Origin: Armatimonadetes bacterium RBG_19FT_COMBO_69_19
GTDB lineage: Bacteria; Sysuimicrobiota; Sysuimicrobiia; Sysuimicrobiales; Kaftiobacteriaceae
Reading direction: 5' to 3'
Length of the DNA stretch: 5,769 nt
Assembly (NCBI GenBank): GCA_001768125.1
Contig: MENB01000110.1
Span: forward strand, 8,080-13,848
Part shown: piece by piece, positions 1-5,740 of the stretch
How positions within the stretch are numbered: position 1 is the stretch's first letter
How the letters are laid out: every line of letters starts with the position of its first letter
Program-made: the position numbers and the translations under genes
Notes under the pieces: generated by a model
Told to the model about the DNA's origin: nothing
What the model saw: the letters and a program-made list of their open reading frames with translations, nothing else
Databases searched by the model: none

Positions 1-56
1 GCCGCGACCAGCGACCAGAAGACCAGGAAGGCCAGTGCGATTCCGATCGGATGCAT
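1..56 (-). CDS. N-terminus of a membrane protein, cut by the window edge
   Basis: Only the first 18 codons are present, reading MHPIGIALAFLVFWSLVA, which looks like the start of a transmembrane segment or an uncleaved signal anchor. The start is supported by a strong Shine-Dalgarno sequence (AAGGGGGAGG) placed 4 bases before the ATG at 56. The start lies 15 bases after the stop codon of the upstream receiver-like gene on the same strand, so the two are probably co-transcribed and translated in sequence. The family cannot be recognised from so few residues. A small integral membrane protein, or a subunit of a larger membrane complex, are both possible. Confidence 0.55.
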   Translation of the reverse strand, partial: MHPIGIALAFLVFWSLVA

Positions 57-71
57 CGTTCCTCCCCCTTT

Positions 72-434
72 TCACCCGGCCATGGGCAGTCCGGGGCGCT
101 CCACCGCGTCCTCGATCGCCCTGATGATCGAGGTCAGCTTTGCCGCTCCCTGGCCCACGCCGTCGTAGATGCGCATCTCGTCCTCGATGAGGTCCAGCAC
201 CAGGACCCGCACCCGGGCGCTGCCGCGGATGATCTCCGCGATCCCCAGCGGATACTCGCGCTCGACGATGCGGTCGGTGACGACGACATCCGGATGGGCG
301 GCAAGGATGGCGGGCACGGCGGCCGAGCTGTCGGTGGCCATGCCGATGACCTCCATGCCTTCGCGCCGCAGCACCGGCGCCATCACTTTCGCGAAGAGGT
401 GGTGCCCGTACCAGATGAAGACCCGTGGCCTCAC
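72..434 (-). CDS. stand-alone degenerate response-regulator receiver-like protein
   Basis: This 120-residue protein looks like a single CheY-type receiver domain with no output domain. It aligns by eye with the receiver of the neighbouring response regulator: PRVFIWYGHHLF matches IRVLIVDDHQLF, and HPDVVVTDRIV matches MPDVVLMDIKM. The phospho-acceptor aspartate position is kept (D54), but the Mg-binding acidic pair is replaced by Y9-G10, the conserved Thr/Ser position is D81, and no lysine sits clearly at the switch position. Ordinary Mg-dependent phosphotransfer is therefore doubtful. I chose the GTG at 434 because GGAGG lies 8 bases upstream and the receiver fold begins there; a TTG at 512 would add 26 unrelated residues without a visible ribosome site. 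It lies in the same direction as the kinase and regulator genes, and just before a membrane-protein gene. It could be a phosphorylation-independent adaptor or a decaying regulator. The fold assignment is fairly sure; the function is unknown. Confidence 0.7.
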   Translation of the reverse strand: MRPRVFIWYGHHLFAKVMAPVLRREGMEVIGMATDSSAAVPAILAAHPDVVVTDRIVEREYPLGIAEIIRGSARVRVLVLDLIEDEMRIYDGVGQGAAKLTSIIRAIEDAVERPGLPMAG

Positions 435-644
435 GGATATCGCCTCCACCCCCACCGTACACGACAGGAGGAGACGCGCCCATCGAGCCCACAGGCGATT
501 GGGGATGCCCAAAGACGGCTACCGCAGGGCGAACCGATCGACTAGACGGGGTAGTCAGGACGGCCAGCGGAGATGACCGTGGGAGACTAACGGTGGGCGC
601 GTTGGGGGGGTGGCGGGGTCAGGTCCCTGCCTGATGTGAGGAGG
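435..644. other. intergenic stretch between response regulator and receiver-like gene
   Basis: I see no convincing gene in these 210 bases. It would have to hold any terminator for the kinase-regulator operon and any separate promoter for the receiver-like gene, but no T-tract hairpin and no good -35/-10 pair is visible on the minus strand. Present are a G-rich run at 604-618, a small hairpin (TCAGG at 619-623 with CCTGA at 630-634, six-base loop), and an 11-base sequence CCTGCCTGATG at 626-636 that recurs exactly at 2940-2950 in the other intergenic region. GGTCAG occurs at 617, 643 and 653, the last two extending into the end of the regulator gene. Confidence 0.5.
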
Positions 645-1298
645 TCAGCTCGGGTCAGACGAGCGGTCGGCGAGCCCCATGCGCACGGCGTAGAGGGCGG
701 CCTGGACGCGGTTCTGCAGGTGGAGCTTCTCGAGGATGTTGCGCAGATGGTTCTTCACGGTATTCTCGGAGATCTTCAGGGTGAAGGCGATCTCCTTGTT
801 GGCCATGCCGCTGGCCAGCAACTCCAGCACCTGCCGCTCGCGCGACGTCAGCGACTGGATGGGCGCCTCCGAGGGCGTGGTGAGCTCGCGGAGGATCTTC
901 GCCGCCATCGTCGGCGCGATCGGCACCTCGCCGCGCTGAACCTGCAGGACGGAGGCCACGAGGTGGTCCGGGTCGACGTTCTTCAGCAGGTACCCCGACG
1001 CGCCCGCCTTGATCGCCTCGAACAGATCCTCGTCGGTCTCCGAGACCGTGAGCATCATGATCCGCACGTAGGGCATCTCCGCTTTCAACTGCTTGGTCGC
1101 GGCGAGCCCATCCAGCTCGGGCATCTTGATGTCCATCAGCACGACGTCGGGCATCAACTCCCGCGCGCGCTCGACCGCCTCGGCGCCGTTGTTCGCCTCG
1201 CCGACGACCTCGATGTCCTCGCGACCGGCGAGCAGCGAGCTCACGCCGCGGCGGAACAGCTGGTGGTCATCGACGATCAGGACGCGGATGGCATCCAC
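645..1298 (-). CDS. NarL/FixJ-family two-component response regulator
   Basis: This 217-residue protein is a complete DNA-binding response regulator. The receiver domain spans about residues 4-120 and has all the expected catalytic positions: acidic pair D10-D11, phospho-acceptor D56 in VVLMDIKMPE, T84 and switch lysine K106. A LuxR/GerE helix-turn-helix follows at about 150-210, with LTSRERQVLELLASG, the NKEIA turn and the recognition-helix sequence SENTVKNHLRNI. Length is normal for the family. The GTG start at 1298 lies inside the last codons of the kinase gene (22-base overlap), with an AAGGTG ribosome site in the kinase reading frame, which suggests translational coupling and a fixed stoichiometry. 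It is the evident partner of the overlapping kinase: phosphorylation at D56 should promote dimerisation and promoter binding. Its targets cannot be read from the sequence; the divergent gltA-cytochrome operon is the nearest candidate. The subfamily (NarL, LiaR or DegU-like) is not resolved. Confidence 0.96.
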   Translation of the reverse strand: MDAIRVLIVDDHQLFRRGVSSLLAGREDIEVVGEANNGAEAVERARELMPDVVLMDIKMPELDGLAATKQLKAEMPYVRIMMLTVSETDEDLFEAIKAGASGYLLKNVDPDHLVASVLQVQRGEVPIAPTMAAKILRELTTPSEAPIQSLTSRERQVLELLASGMANKEIAFTLKISENTVKNHLRNILEKLHLQNRVQAALYAVRMGLADRSSDPS

Positions 1299-2860
1299 AG
1301 GATCACCTTCGTCCCCTGCCCCGGCTCGGAGGTCACCTGCAGGGCGCCGCCGATGCTCTCCGCCCGCTCCCGCATCGTGAGCAGGCCGAAGTGCATCCCT
1401 TTCGCGCCTTCGACGCCGGCCACATCAAACCCCTTGCCGTCGTCGGCGATCGTCACCGTCGCGCCGGTCCCAGCCCGCGTGAAGCGGACCTCCACGGATC
1501 GGGCCTGCGCGTGCTTGCGGACGTTGGTCAGGGCCTCCTGGACGATGCGGATCACCTGGGCCTCGACCGCCGGGGCGAGCCGCAGCCCGTCGGCAGATTC
1601 GAGACGGATGTCGAGCCCGGTCTGCTCCCGCATCCGCTCCACGTACTCGCGCAGGCTCGGCAGCAAGCCCTTCGCCTGCGGCGTGGTGCGCAGGCTGAGG
1701 ATGGCCTGCCGGACGTCCTCGTAGGCTTCCTGCACGGCGCCGCGCATCTGCGCCAGTTCCGTCCCCGCCTCCGCCGGACGCCCGCGCCCGATGAGATCTT
1801 CGGCGACCTTGGTCTTGAGGTTCACGAACCCCAGCACCTGACCGAGACTGTCGTGCATCTCCCGGGCCAGCCGGTCCCGTTCCTCCAGGATGGCCAGACG
1901 GCGGACCTGCTCGAACAGTTCCTCGGTGCGGTCCTTGACCTTCTCTTCCAGCTCTTCGGCCGCACGGTTGGCCACCTCGAGCGCCTCGCTCTTCGCCCGC
2001 AGCTCGCCCTCCTGCGCCGCGGCCAGGCGGTGCGCGTACTCGATGTCGAAGACCCGCAGGATGCGCACGCCGAACAGGGCGATGACCACGGCGAGCGCGG
2101 CGCGGAACACCTGCGGCGGCACGCCGACCACGGAGAGGAACCGGTCGTAGTTCAGCCAGTTCGCCAGGCCGAAGTGCGCGGGCGGGACGATGAGCCCCGC
2201 GACGATCCCGTTCGCGGCGAACGCCGCGGCCATCCACCGGCAGTCGCGGGCGATGCGCCGGTATCCACTCTGGACGAACAAGCGTCCCTGGGTCCATAGC
2301 GCGGCGGCGGCGAACGCGGAGGCCGGGAGGTAGATCAGGTACCGCACCCAGATATCCCCCACGGTCATCGACGGCACCCAGCCGGTGGCCGGACCGGCCG
2401 GCGCGGGCGAGACGCCGTCATGGCAGCGCAGGCAGGACAACTCGTTCGGCGTCCAGCGCGCCGTGGCCAGCGGATTGAGGTGCGGGCCGATCACCCAGTA
2501 CGCCAGCCAGAAGATGAGCAGGGCCGGCGGGATCCAGCGCACCCAGCGGTAGCGGGGGTCCAGCGCGCCGAGCAGCGTGGTGCCGAAGACGGCCAGGAGG
2601 ACCGTGGAGCCCACGAAGAGGGCGAGACGCACCACGCGCAGGGCGGCGGCCGTGGCCGAGACGAGCGGCCAGGGTAGCAGCAGCCACATGTCGATCCATT
2701 CCACCGCGGCATGCAGCAGGCCGAAGGCCGCGAGATACTTGAGCGAGCTGGCCAGGCGCAGATCGGTGGTGCGGCGCGCCTCCAGCGCGATCGCCAGGCC
2801 CATGGCAAAGAAGGCCAGGCCGTAGACGAAGAACACGACGACCAGTCGCGGACCGGGCAT
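1277..2860 (-). CDS. seven-TM sensor histidine kinase with a haem-c motif (CLRCH) in an extracytoplasmic loop
   Basis: This 527-residue membrane kinase belongs to the NarX/LiaS/DesK type. Hydrophobic segments lie near residues 6-26, 40-62, 74-98, 110-126, 172-190, 209-228 and 250-270. Arg-rich loops at 27-35, 101-109 and 191-208 put the N-terminus outside and the kinase inside. The 127-171 loop, on the outer side, contains C143-L-R-C146-H147, a classical haem-c attachment motif; M165 and H127 are possible second ligands. A charged coiled-coil linker (about 275-328) leads to the HisKA_3 H-box EERDRLAREMHDSLGQ, with phospho-acceptor H336. The ATPase domain has N-box N446 in EALTNVRKHA, G1 box DDGKGF (473-478) and a second box near GLLTMRERA (492-500). 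I chose the ATG at 2860 because GGGAAGGGAG precedes it and the first membrane segment begins at once; in-frame starts up to 2965 lack a ribosome site. The kinase part is certain. The sensory region matches no domain I can name, and haem binding is inferred from motif and topology. Confidence 0.94.
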   Translation of the reverse strand: MPGPRLVVVFFVYGLAFFAMGLAIALEARRTTDLRLASSLKYLAAFGLLHAAVEWIDMWLLLPWPLVSATAAALRVVRLALFVGSTVLLAVFGTTLLGALDPRYRWVRWIPPALLIFWLAYWVIGPHLNPLATARWTPNELSCLRCHDGVSPAPAGPATGWVPSMTVGDIWVRYLIYLPASAFAAAALWTQGRLFVQSGYRRIARDCRWMAAAFAANGIVAGLIVPPAHFGLANWLNYDRFLSVVGVPPQVFRAALAVVIALFGVRILRVFDIEYAHRLAAAQEGELRAKSEALEVANRAAEELEEKVKDRTEELFEQVRRLAILEERDRLAREMHDSLGQVLGFVNLKTKVAEDLIGRGRPAEAGTELAQMRGAVQEAYEDVRQAILSLRTTPQAKGLLPSLREYVERMREQTGLDIRLESADGLRLAPAVEAQVIRIVQEALTNVRKHAQARSVEVRFTRAGTGATVTIADDGKGFDVAGVEGAKGMHFGLLTMRERAESIGGALQVTSEPGQGTKVILWMPSAS

Positions 2861-3011
2861 AGCTCTCCCTTCCCCGCTCATCGTATGGGCCGGGCGGGTG
2901 GGGCCGCCATCCGCCACCGAACCGAGCGAAGATAGGGCGCCTGCCTGATGCCCCCTCGAACGCACGCGCCCCTACAATGAGTTCGGCCACTGGGGGAAAG
3001 GGGTGGGCATC
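2861..3011. promoter_or_regulatory. divergent promoter region between the sensor kinase operon and gltA
   Basis: These 151 bases separate two divergent transcription units and should contain promoters for both. For the plus strand, TACAAT at 2973-2978 is a good -10 match and would start transcription near 2985, about 27 bases before the gltA ATG; no recognisable -35 hexamer lies 16-18 bases upstream, so an activator or a non-standard sigma factor may be needed. For the minus strand, candidates are TATCTT (complement of 2929-2934) and TACGAT (complement of 2880-2885), both weak and without a clear -35. Ribosome sites flank the region: AAAGGGG at 2997-3003 for gltA and GGGAAGGGAG before the kinase ATG. 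The 11-mer CCTGCCTGATG at 2940-2950 also occurs at 626-636. Confidence 0.5.
2973..2978 (+). promoter_or_regulatory. candidate -10 box for gltA
   Basis: TACAAT differs from the TATAAT consensus at one position and is unusual in this GC-rich background. It lies 34 bases upstream of the preferred gltA ATG, a sensible distance for a short leader containing the AAAGGGG ribosome site. There is no extended TGn motif and no matching -35 box, so this is a suggestion from a single hexamer. Confidence 0.3.
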
Positions 3012-4337
3012 ATGCCCAAGGATACCCTCACCATCACGGACAACCGCACCGGCAAGACCTACGAGGTTCCGATCCGGTACGGCACCTATCCGACCTATGG
3101 GGCAGCGATCAACACCGCCGATCTGCGGCAGATCAAGGCATCGGATGATGACTTCGGGTTGATGGGGTACGATCCGGCCTTCGGCAACACGGCGTCGTGC
3201 CGGAGCACGATCACGCACATCGACGGCGAGCGCGGCATCCTGCGCTACCGCGGCTACCCGATCGAGCAACTCGCGGAATCCTCGACATACCTGGAGACGG
3301 CCTACCTCATCCTGTACGGGGAACTCCCCACGCGGCAGCAGCTCGAAGAGTGGACCTGGGAGATCACCCACCACACCATGATCCACGAGTCGATCAAGAA
3401 GTTCCTCGACGGCTTCCACCACGACGCGCACCCCATGGGCATGCTCGTGGGCACCGTCGGCGCGCTCTCCACCTTCTACCCGGACGCGAAGGACATCAAG
3501 GACAAGGACGTCCGGCGCAAGCAGGTCGTCCGGCTCATCGCGAAGATGCCGACGCTGGCCGCCTTCGCCTACCGGCACAGCCTCGGCCGGCCCTACGCCT
3601 ATCCGGACAACGACCTCTCCTACACCGGCAACTTCCTGAATATGCTGCTGAAGACGACCGAGCTGAAGTACACGCCAAACGCCGTGCTGGAGCGGGCCCT
3701 CGACGTCCTGTTCATCCTGCACGCCGATCACGAGCAGAACTGCAGCACGAACGCGATGCGCAGCATCGGCTCCTCGCACCCCGATCCTTACTCGGCGCTG
3801 GCCGGGGCCGCGGCGGCCCTCTACGGCCCCCTGCACGGCGGCGCGAACGAGGCCGTCCTGCGCATGCTCGGCGAGATCGGCAGCAAGGCGAACGTCCCGG
3901 CCTACGTCGAGCGCGTGAAGAAGGGCGAGGTCCTGCTCATGGGCTTCGGCCACCGCGTGTACAAGAACTACGACCCGCGGGCGAAGATCATCAAGCGCAT
4001 CGCGGAGGAAGTGTTCGAGGTCACGGGCACGAACCCGCTGCTGGAGATCGCCATCGAGCTGGAGCGCATCGCCCTGCAGGATGAGTACTTCATCAAGCGG
4101 CGCCTGTACCCGAACGTCGACTTCTACTCCGGGATCATCTACCAGGCAATGGGCTTCCCGGTGGAGATGTTCCCGGTGCTGTTCGCCATCCCCCGCACGA
4201 GCGGATGGCTCGCGCAGTGGGAGGAGATGCTGGACGACGGCGATCAGCGGATCAGCCGGCCCCGCCAGATCTACGAAGGGGCGGACGTCCGGAACTACGT
4301 GGCGATGGCATTGCGGGAGCGCGGCAAGGCCGCGTAG
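3012..4337 (+). CDS. gltA: citrate synthase, GltA type
   Basis: This 441-residue enzyme condenses acetyl-CoA and oxaloacetate to citrate, the entry step of the TCA cycle, in the cytoplasm. It closely resembles E. coli GltA in layout and length (427 there). The conserved blocks are TASCRSTITHIDGERGILRY with RGYPIEQLAE, then HTMIHE, HPMGML, NDLSYTGNFLNML and ILHADHEQNCSTNAMR. The catalytic triad is intact: H275 in GPLHGGANEA, H314 in MGFGHRVYKNYDPRAK and D370 in NVDFYSGIIYQAMGFP. The C-terminal RPRQIYEG matches the citrate-binding arginine region. I prefer the ATG at 3012, 8 bases after AAAGGGG; a GTG at 3003 would add only three residues. The N-terminal TDNRTGKTYEVPIRYGTY corresponds to the small beta domain of NADH-regulated, hexameric GltA enzymes, but allosteric control cannot be judged here. 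It is the first gene of a likely operon ending in a multiheme cytochrome. 2-methylcitrate synthase is an alternative, less likely given the full GltA-type N-terminal domain. Confidence 0.97.
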   Translation: MPKDTLTITDNRTGKTYEVPIRYGTYPTYGAAINTADLRQIKASDDDFGLMGYDPAFGNTASCRSTITHIDGERGILRYRGYPIEQLAESSTYLETAYLILYGELPTRQQLEEWTWEITHHTMIHESIKKFLDGFHHDAHPMGMLVGTVGALSTFYPDAKDIKDKDVRRKQVVRLIAKMPTLAAFAYRHSLGRPYAYPDNDLSYTGNFLNMLLKTTELKYTPNAVLERALDVLFILHADHEQNCSTNAMRSIGSSHPDPYSALAGAAAALYGPLHGGANEAVLRMLGEIGSKANVPAYVERVKKGEVLLMGFGHRVYKNYDPRAKIIKRIAEEVFEVTGTNPLLEIAIELERIALQDEYFIKRRLYPNVDFYSGIIYQAMGFPVEMFPVLFAIPRTSGWLAQWEEMLDDGDQRISRPRQIYEGADVRNYVAMALRERGKAA

Positions 4338-4343
4338 CAGGTG

Positions 4344-4856
4344 ATGGGTACCGGCCGGGTGCTCACCGGCGTGGGGCTCGCCGCCGTCCTGGCGGCGATC
4401 GTGGTGGCTCTCCTCGCCAACACCAGCAATCCCCCGAGTGGGCAGAGCGCCTCCCCAGGGCTCCGCGTTCCGGATGCCCTGGCCGGTACCCCGCTCTCGG
4501 CCGCCGTGCGCGGCTCCGCGGCTGTGGAGGAGGTCAGCCGCCTCCACGGCAGGCGGATCGAGGCCTCGGACGCGGTGGTGGCCCGCTACGGCCCTATCGC
4601 GCTGTGGATCAGCGCCTCCCCATCCCCCCTCAAGGCGTCGGCGCTGCTGTGGCGCATGAACCGCCGGATGGCCGGCGGGACGCGCGTGTTCAGTGATCCA
4701 CGCCCGCAGGAGATGCGGGGCCGCACGGTCTTCGGCACGGACGGCCTGGGGCAGCGCCATCTCTACTACCAGTCCGGGGCCTACGTGCTCTGGTTGGCGG
4801 CGCCCGCGGACGCGGCCCTCCAGGCGCTCGAGGAACTGCTCACCCTCTATCCGTAG
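4344..4856 (+). CDS. small membrane-anchored or exported protein of unknown function
   Basis: I do not recognise the family of this 170-residue protein. It begins with a short N-region (MGTGR) and a hydrophobic stretch at about residues 6-25 rich in Ala, Val and Leu, then a Ser/Pro/Gly-rich linker, as in a signal peptide or single membrane anchor. No lipobox cysteine is present and there is no cysteine at all, so it binds no haem c itself. The remaining roughly 135 residues look like a small alpha/beta domain: alternating segments near 55-90, a basic helix (about 92-108), then a strand pair around GRTVFG and RHLYYQSGAYVLWLAAP, and a final helix ending in TLYP. It starts 6 bases after the gltA stop; a GTG three bases upstream is an equally possible start, and the ribosome site (GCAGG) is weak, suggesting coupling to gltA translation. 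It is followed 11 bases later by the cytochrome gene. An extracytoplasmic partner or assembly factor of that cytochrome would fit, but this is inference from position only. Confidence 0.82.
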   Translation: MGTGRVLTGVGLAAVLAAIVVALLANTSNPPSGQSASPGLRVPDALAGTPLSAAVRGSAAVEEVSRLHGRRIEASDAVVARYGPIALWISASPSPLKASALLWRMNRRMAGGTRVFSDPRPQEMRGRTVFGTDGLGQRHLYYQSGAYVLWLAAPADAALQALEELLTLYP

Positions 4857-4867
4857 GTTCGAGGGCA

Positions 4868-5740
4868 ATGGACGAGACGACACGAGGCGGCGTGCGGCGG
4901 GTTCTTCACACCCTGATGCTGTGGGCAGCGAAGCTGCCCACGGTCTGGCTCGTCGTCTTGATCGGGGGAGTCGTCACGGGTGTGGCCGTCGCCGCCTATG
5001 GCGGATTCACCGTGTACGACTACACGATGAACAACCCCGCCTTCTGCCGCTCCTGCCACACGATGGAAGCGGCCTGGACGCGGTGGGCGAGCAGTGAGCA
5101 CAAGAAGGTCGACTGCCACTCCTGCCACGAGCAGAGCGTGGCGGAGTCGGCGCGACAGGTCATCACCTTCGTGGTGCGCCGGCCCGAGCGCGTCGGCAAG
5201 CACGCCGAGGTCCCCACGGATCGCTGCGCGTCGTGCCACACGAGCGGCGACCCGTCCTGGAAGCAGGTCGCCGCCACCGCCGGCCACGGGGTCCACGCGG
5301 AAGGCAAGAAGATCGAGTGCGTGACCTGCCACAGCACGGCCATCCACCGGCTGAAGCCCGCCGAGCAGGTCTGTGCGAACTGTCACGAGGCCCAGGCCGT
5401 GGGTGCGCGCGCGATCAAGATCCGGGAGATGGCGGACTTCCACTGTGTGGACTGCCACCAGTTCCTGCGCCCGAACAGCCCGCTGCGGCCGACAGCGCAG
5501 ACGTGTCTGGGTTGCCACGCCGCCCTACCCACCCCGCCCCGCACGGTGGGGTGGCCGGAGGGACGCGCGCACACCACGCTGGCATGCAGCACCTGCCACA
5601 AACCCCACGACAGGGCGAAGCCCATCGTGAACTGCACCTCGTGCCACACCGCACCGAAGCCGGAGATCCACGCCCCGGTGATGCAAAACCAGACGCCCTG
5701 CACGACCTGCCACCAGCCGCATTACTGGAAGATGCAGTAA
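4868..5740 (+). CDS. membrane-anchored decaheme cytochrome c, NapC/NirT/NrfH-like
   Basis: This 290-residue protein has a short cytoplasmic N-terminus, one membrane anchor at about residues 25-49 and an extracytoplasmic part with ten CXXCH haem-c motifs, at 60-64, 83-87, 120-124, 151-155, 169-173, 193-197, 213-217, 240-244, 256-260 and 278-282. The anchor followed by NPAFCRSCHTM matches NapC/NirT/NrfH quinol dehydrogenases; M66 in CXXCHXM is where NrfH has the Met ligand of its first haem. These proteins pass electrons from the quinol pool to periplasmic partners. Usual family members have four or five haems in about 190-200 residues (NapC, NrfH) or longer (TorC), so this looks like a NapC-like module (first four motifs) joined to a six-haem extension with paired motifs such as CSTCHKPH and CTTCHQPH. 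Eleven extra His follow the anchor, enough for bis-His ligation of the other nine haems. The ATG has GAGGG five residues of DNA away or less and lies 11 bases after the previous gene. Cytochrome identity is certain; its electron acceptor is unknown. Confidence 0.95.
   Translation: MDETTRGGVRRVLHTLMLWAAKLPTVWLVVLIGGVVTGVAVAAYGGFTVYDYTMNNPAFCRSCHTMEAAWTRWASSEHKKVDCHSCHEQSVAESARQVITFVVRRPERVGKHAEVPTDRCASCHTSGDPSWKQVAATAGHGVHAEGKKIECVTCHSTAIHRLKPAEQVCANCHEAQAVGARAIKIREMADFHCVDCHQFLRPNSPLRPTAQTCLGCHAALPTPPRTVGWPEGRAHTTLACSTCHKPHDRAKPIVNCTSCHTAPKPEIHAPVMQNQTPCTTCHQPHYWKMQ

Noticed and set aside
435..512. N-terminal extension of the receiver-like gene to a TTG at 512
   Set aside because: The added 26 residues have no match to a receiver fold and no ribosome site precedes the TTG, whereas GGAGG stands 8 bases before the GTG at 434.
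604..618. G-rich run as a possible G-quadruplex
   Set aside because: Only two runs of three or more separate Gs are clearly present with a GG between, not the four tracts required.
619..634. Hairpin TCAGG/CCTGA as a terminator for the kinase-regulator operon
   Set aside because: The stem is only five base pairs and there is no T-tract on the minus strand after it, so intrinsic termination is not supported.
636..2299. Long plus-strand open frames (636-1724 and 1391-2299) opposite the kinase and regulator genes
   Set aside because: They are antisense to genes with full sets of kinase and regulator motifs, and their compositions are typical GC-rich shadow translations with no recognisable domain.
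2861..2965. Longer kinase starting upstream, including an ATG at 2881
   Set aside because: No Shine-Dalgarno sequence precedes these starts, the added residues are not hydrophobic or domain-like, and they would consume most of the divergent promoter region.
2418..4883. An 821-codon open frame on the minus strand spanning gltA and part of the kinase gene
   Set aside because: It lies antisense to citrate synthase, whose conserved motifs leave no doubt. The translation is low-complexity, rich in Arg, Ala, Gly, Val and His, as expected for a shadow frame in GC-rich DNA.
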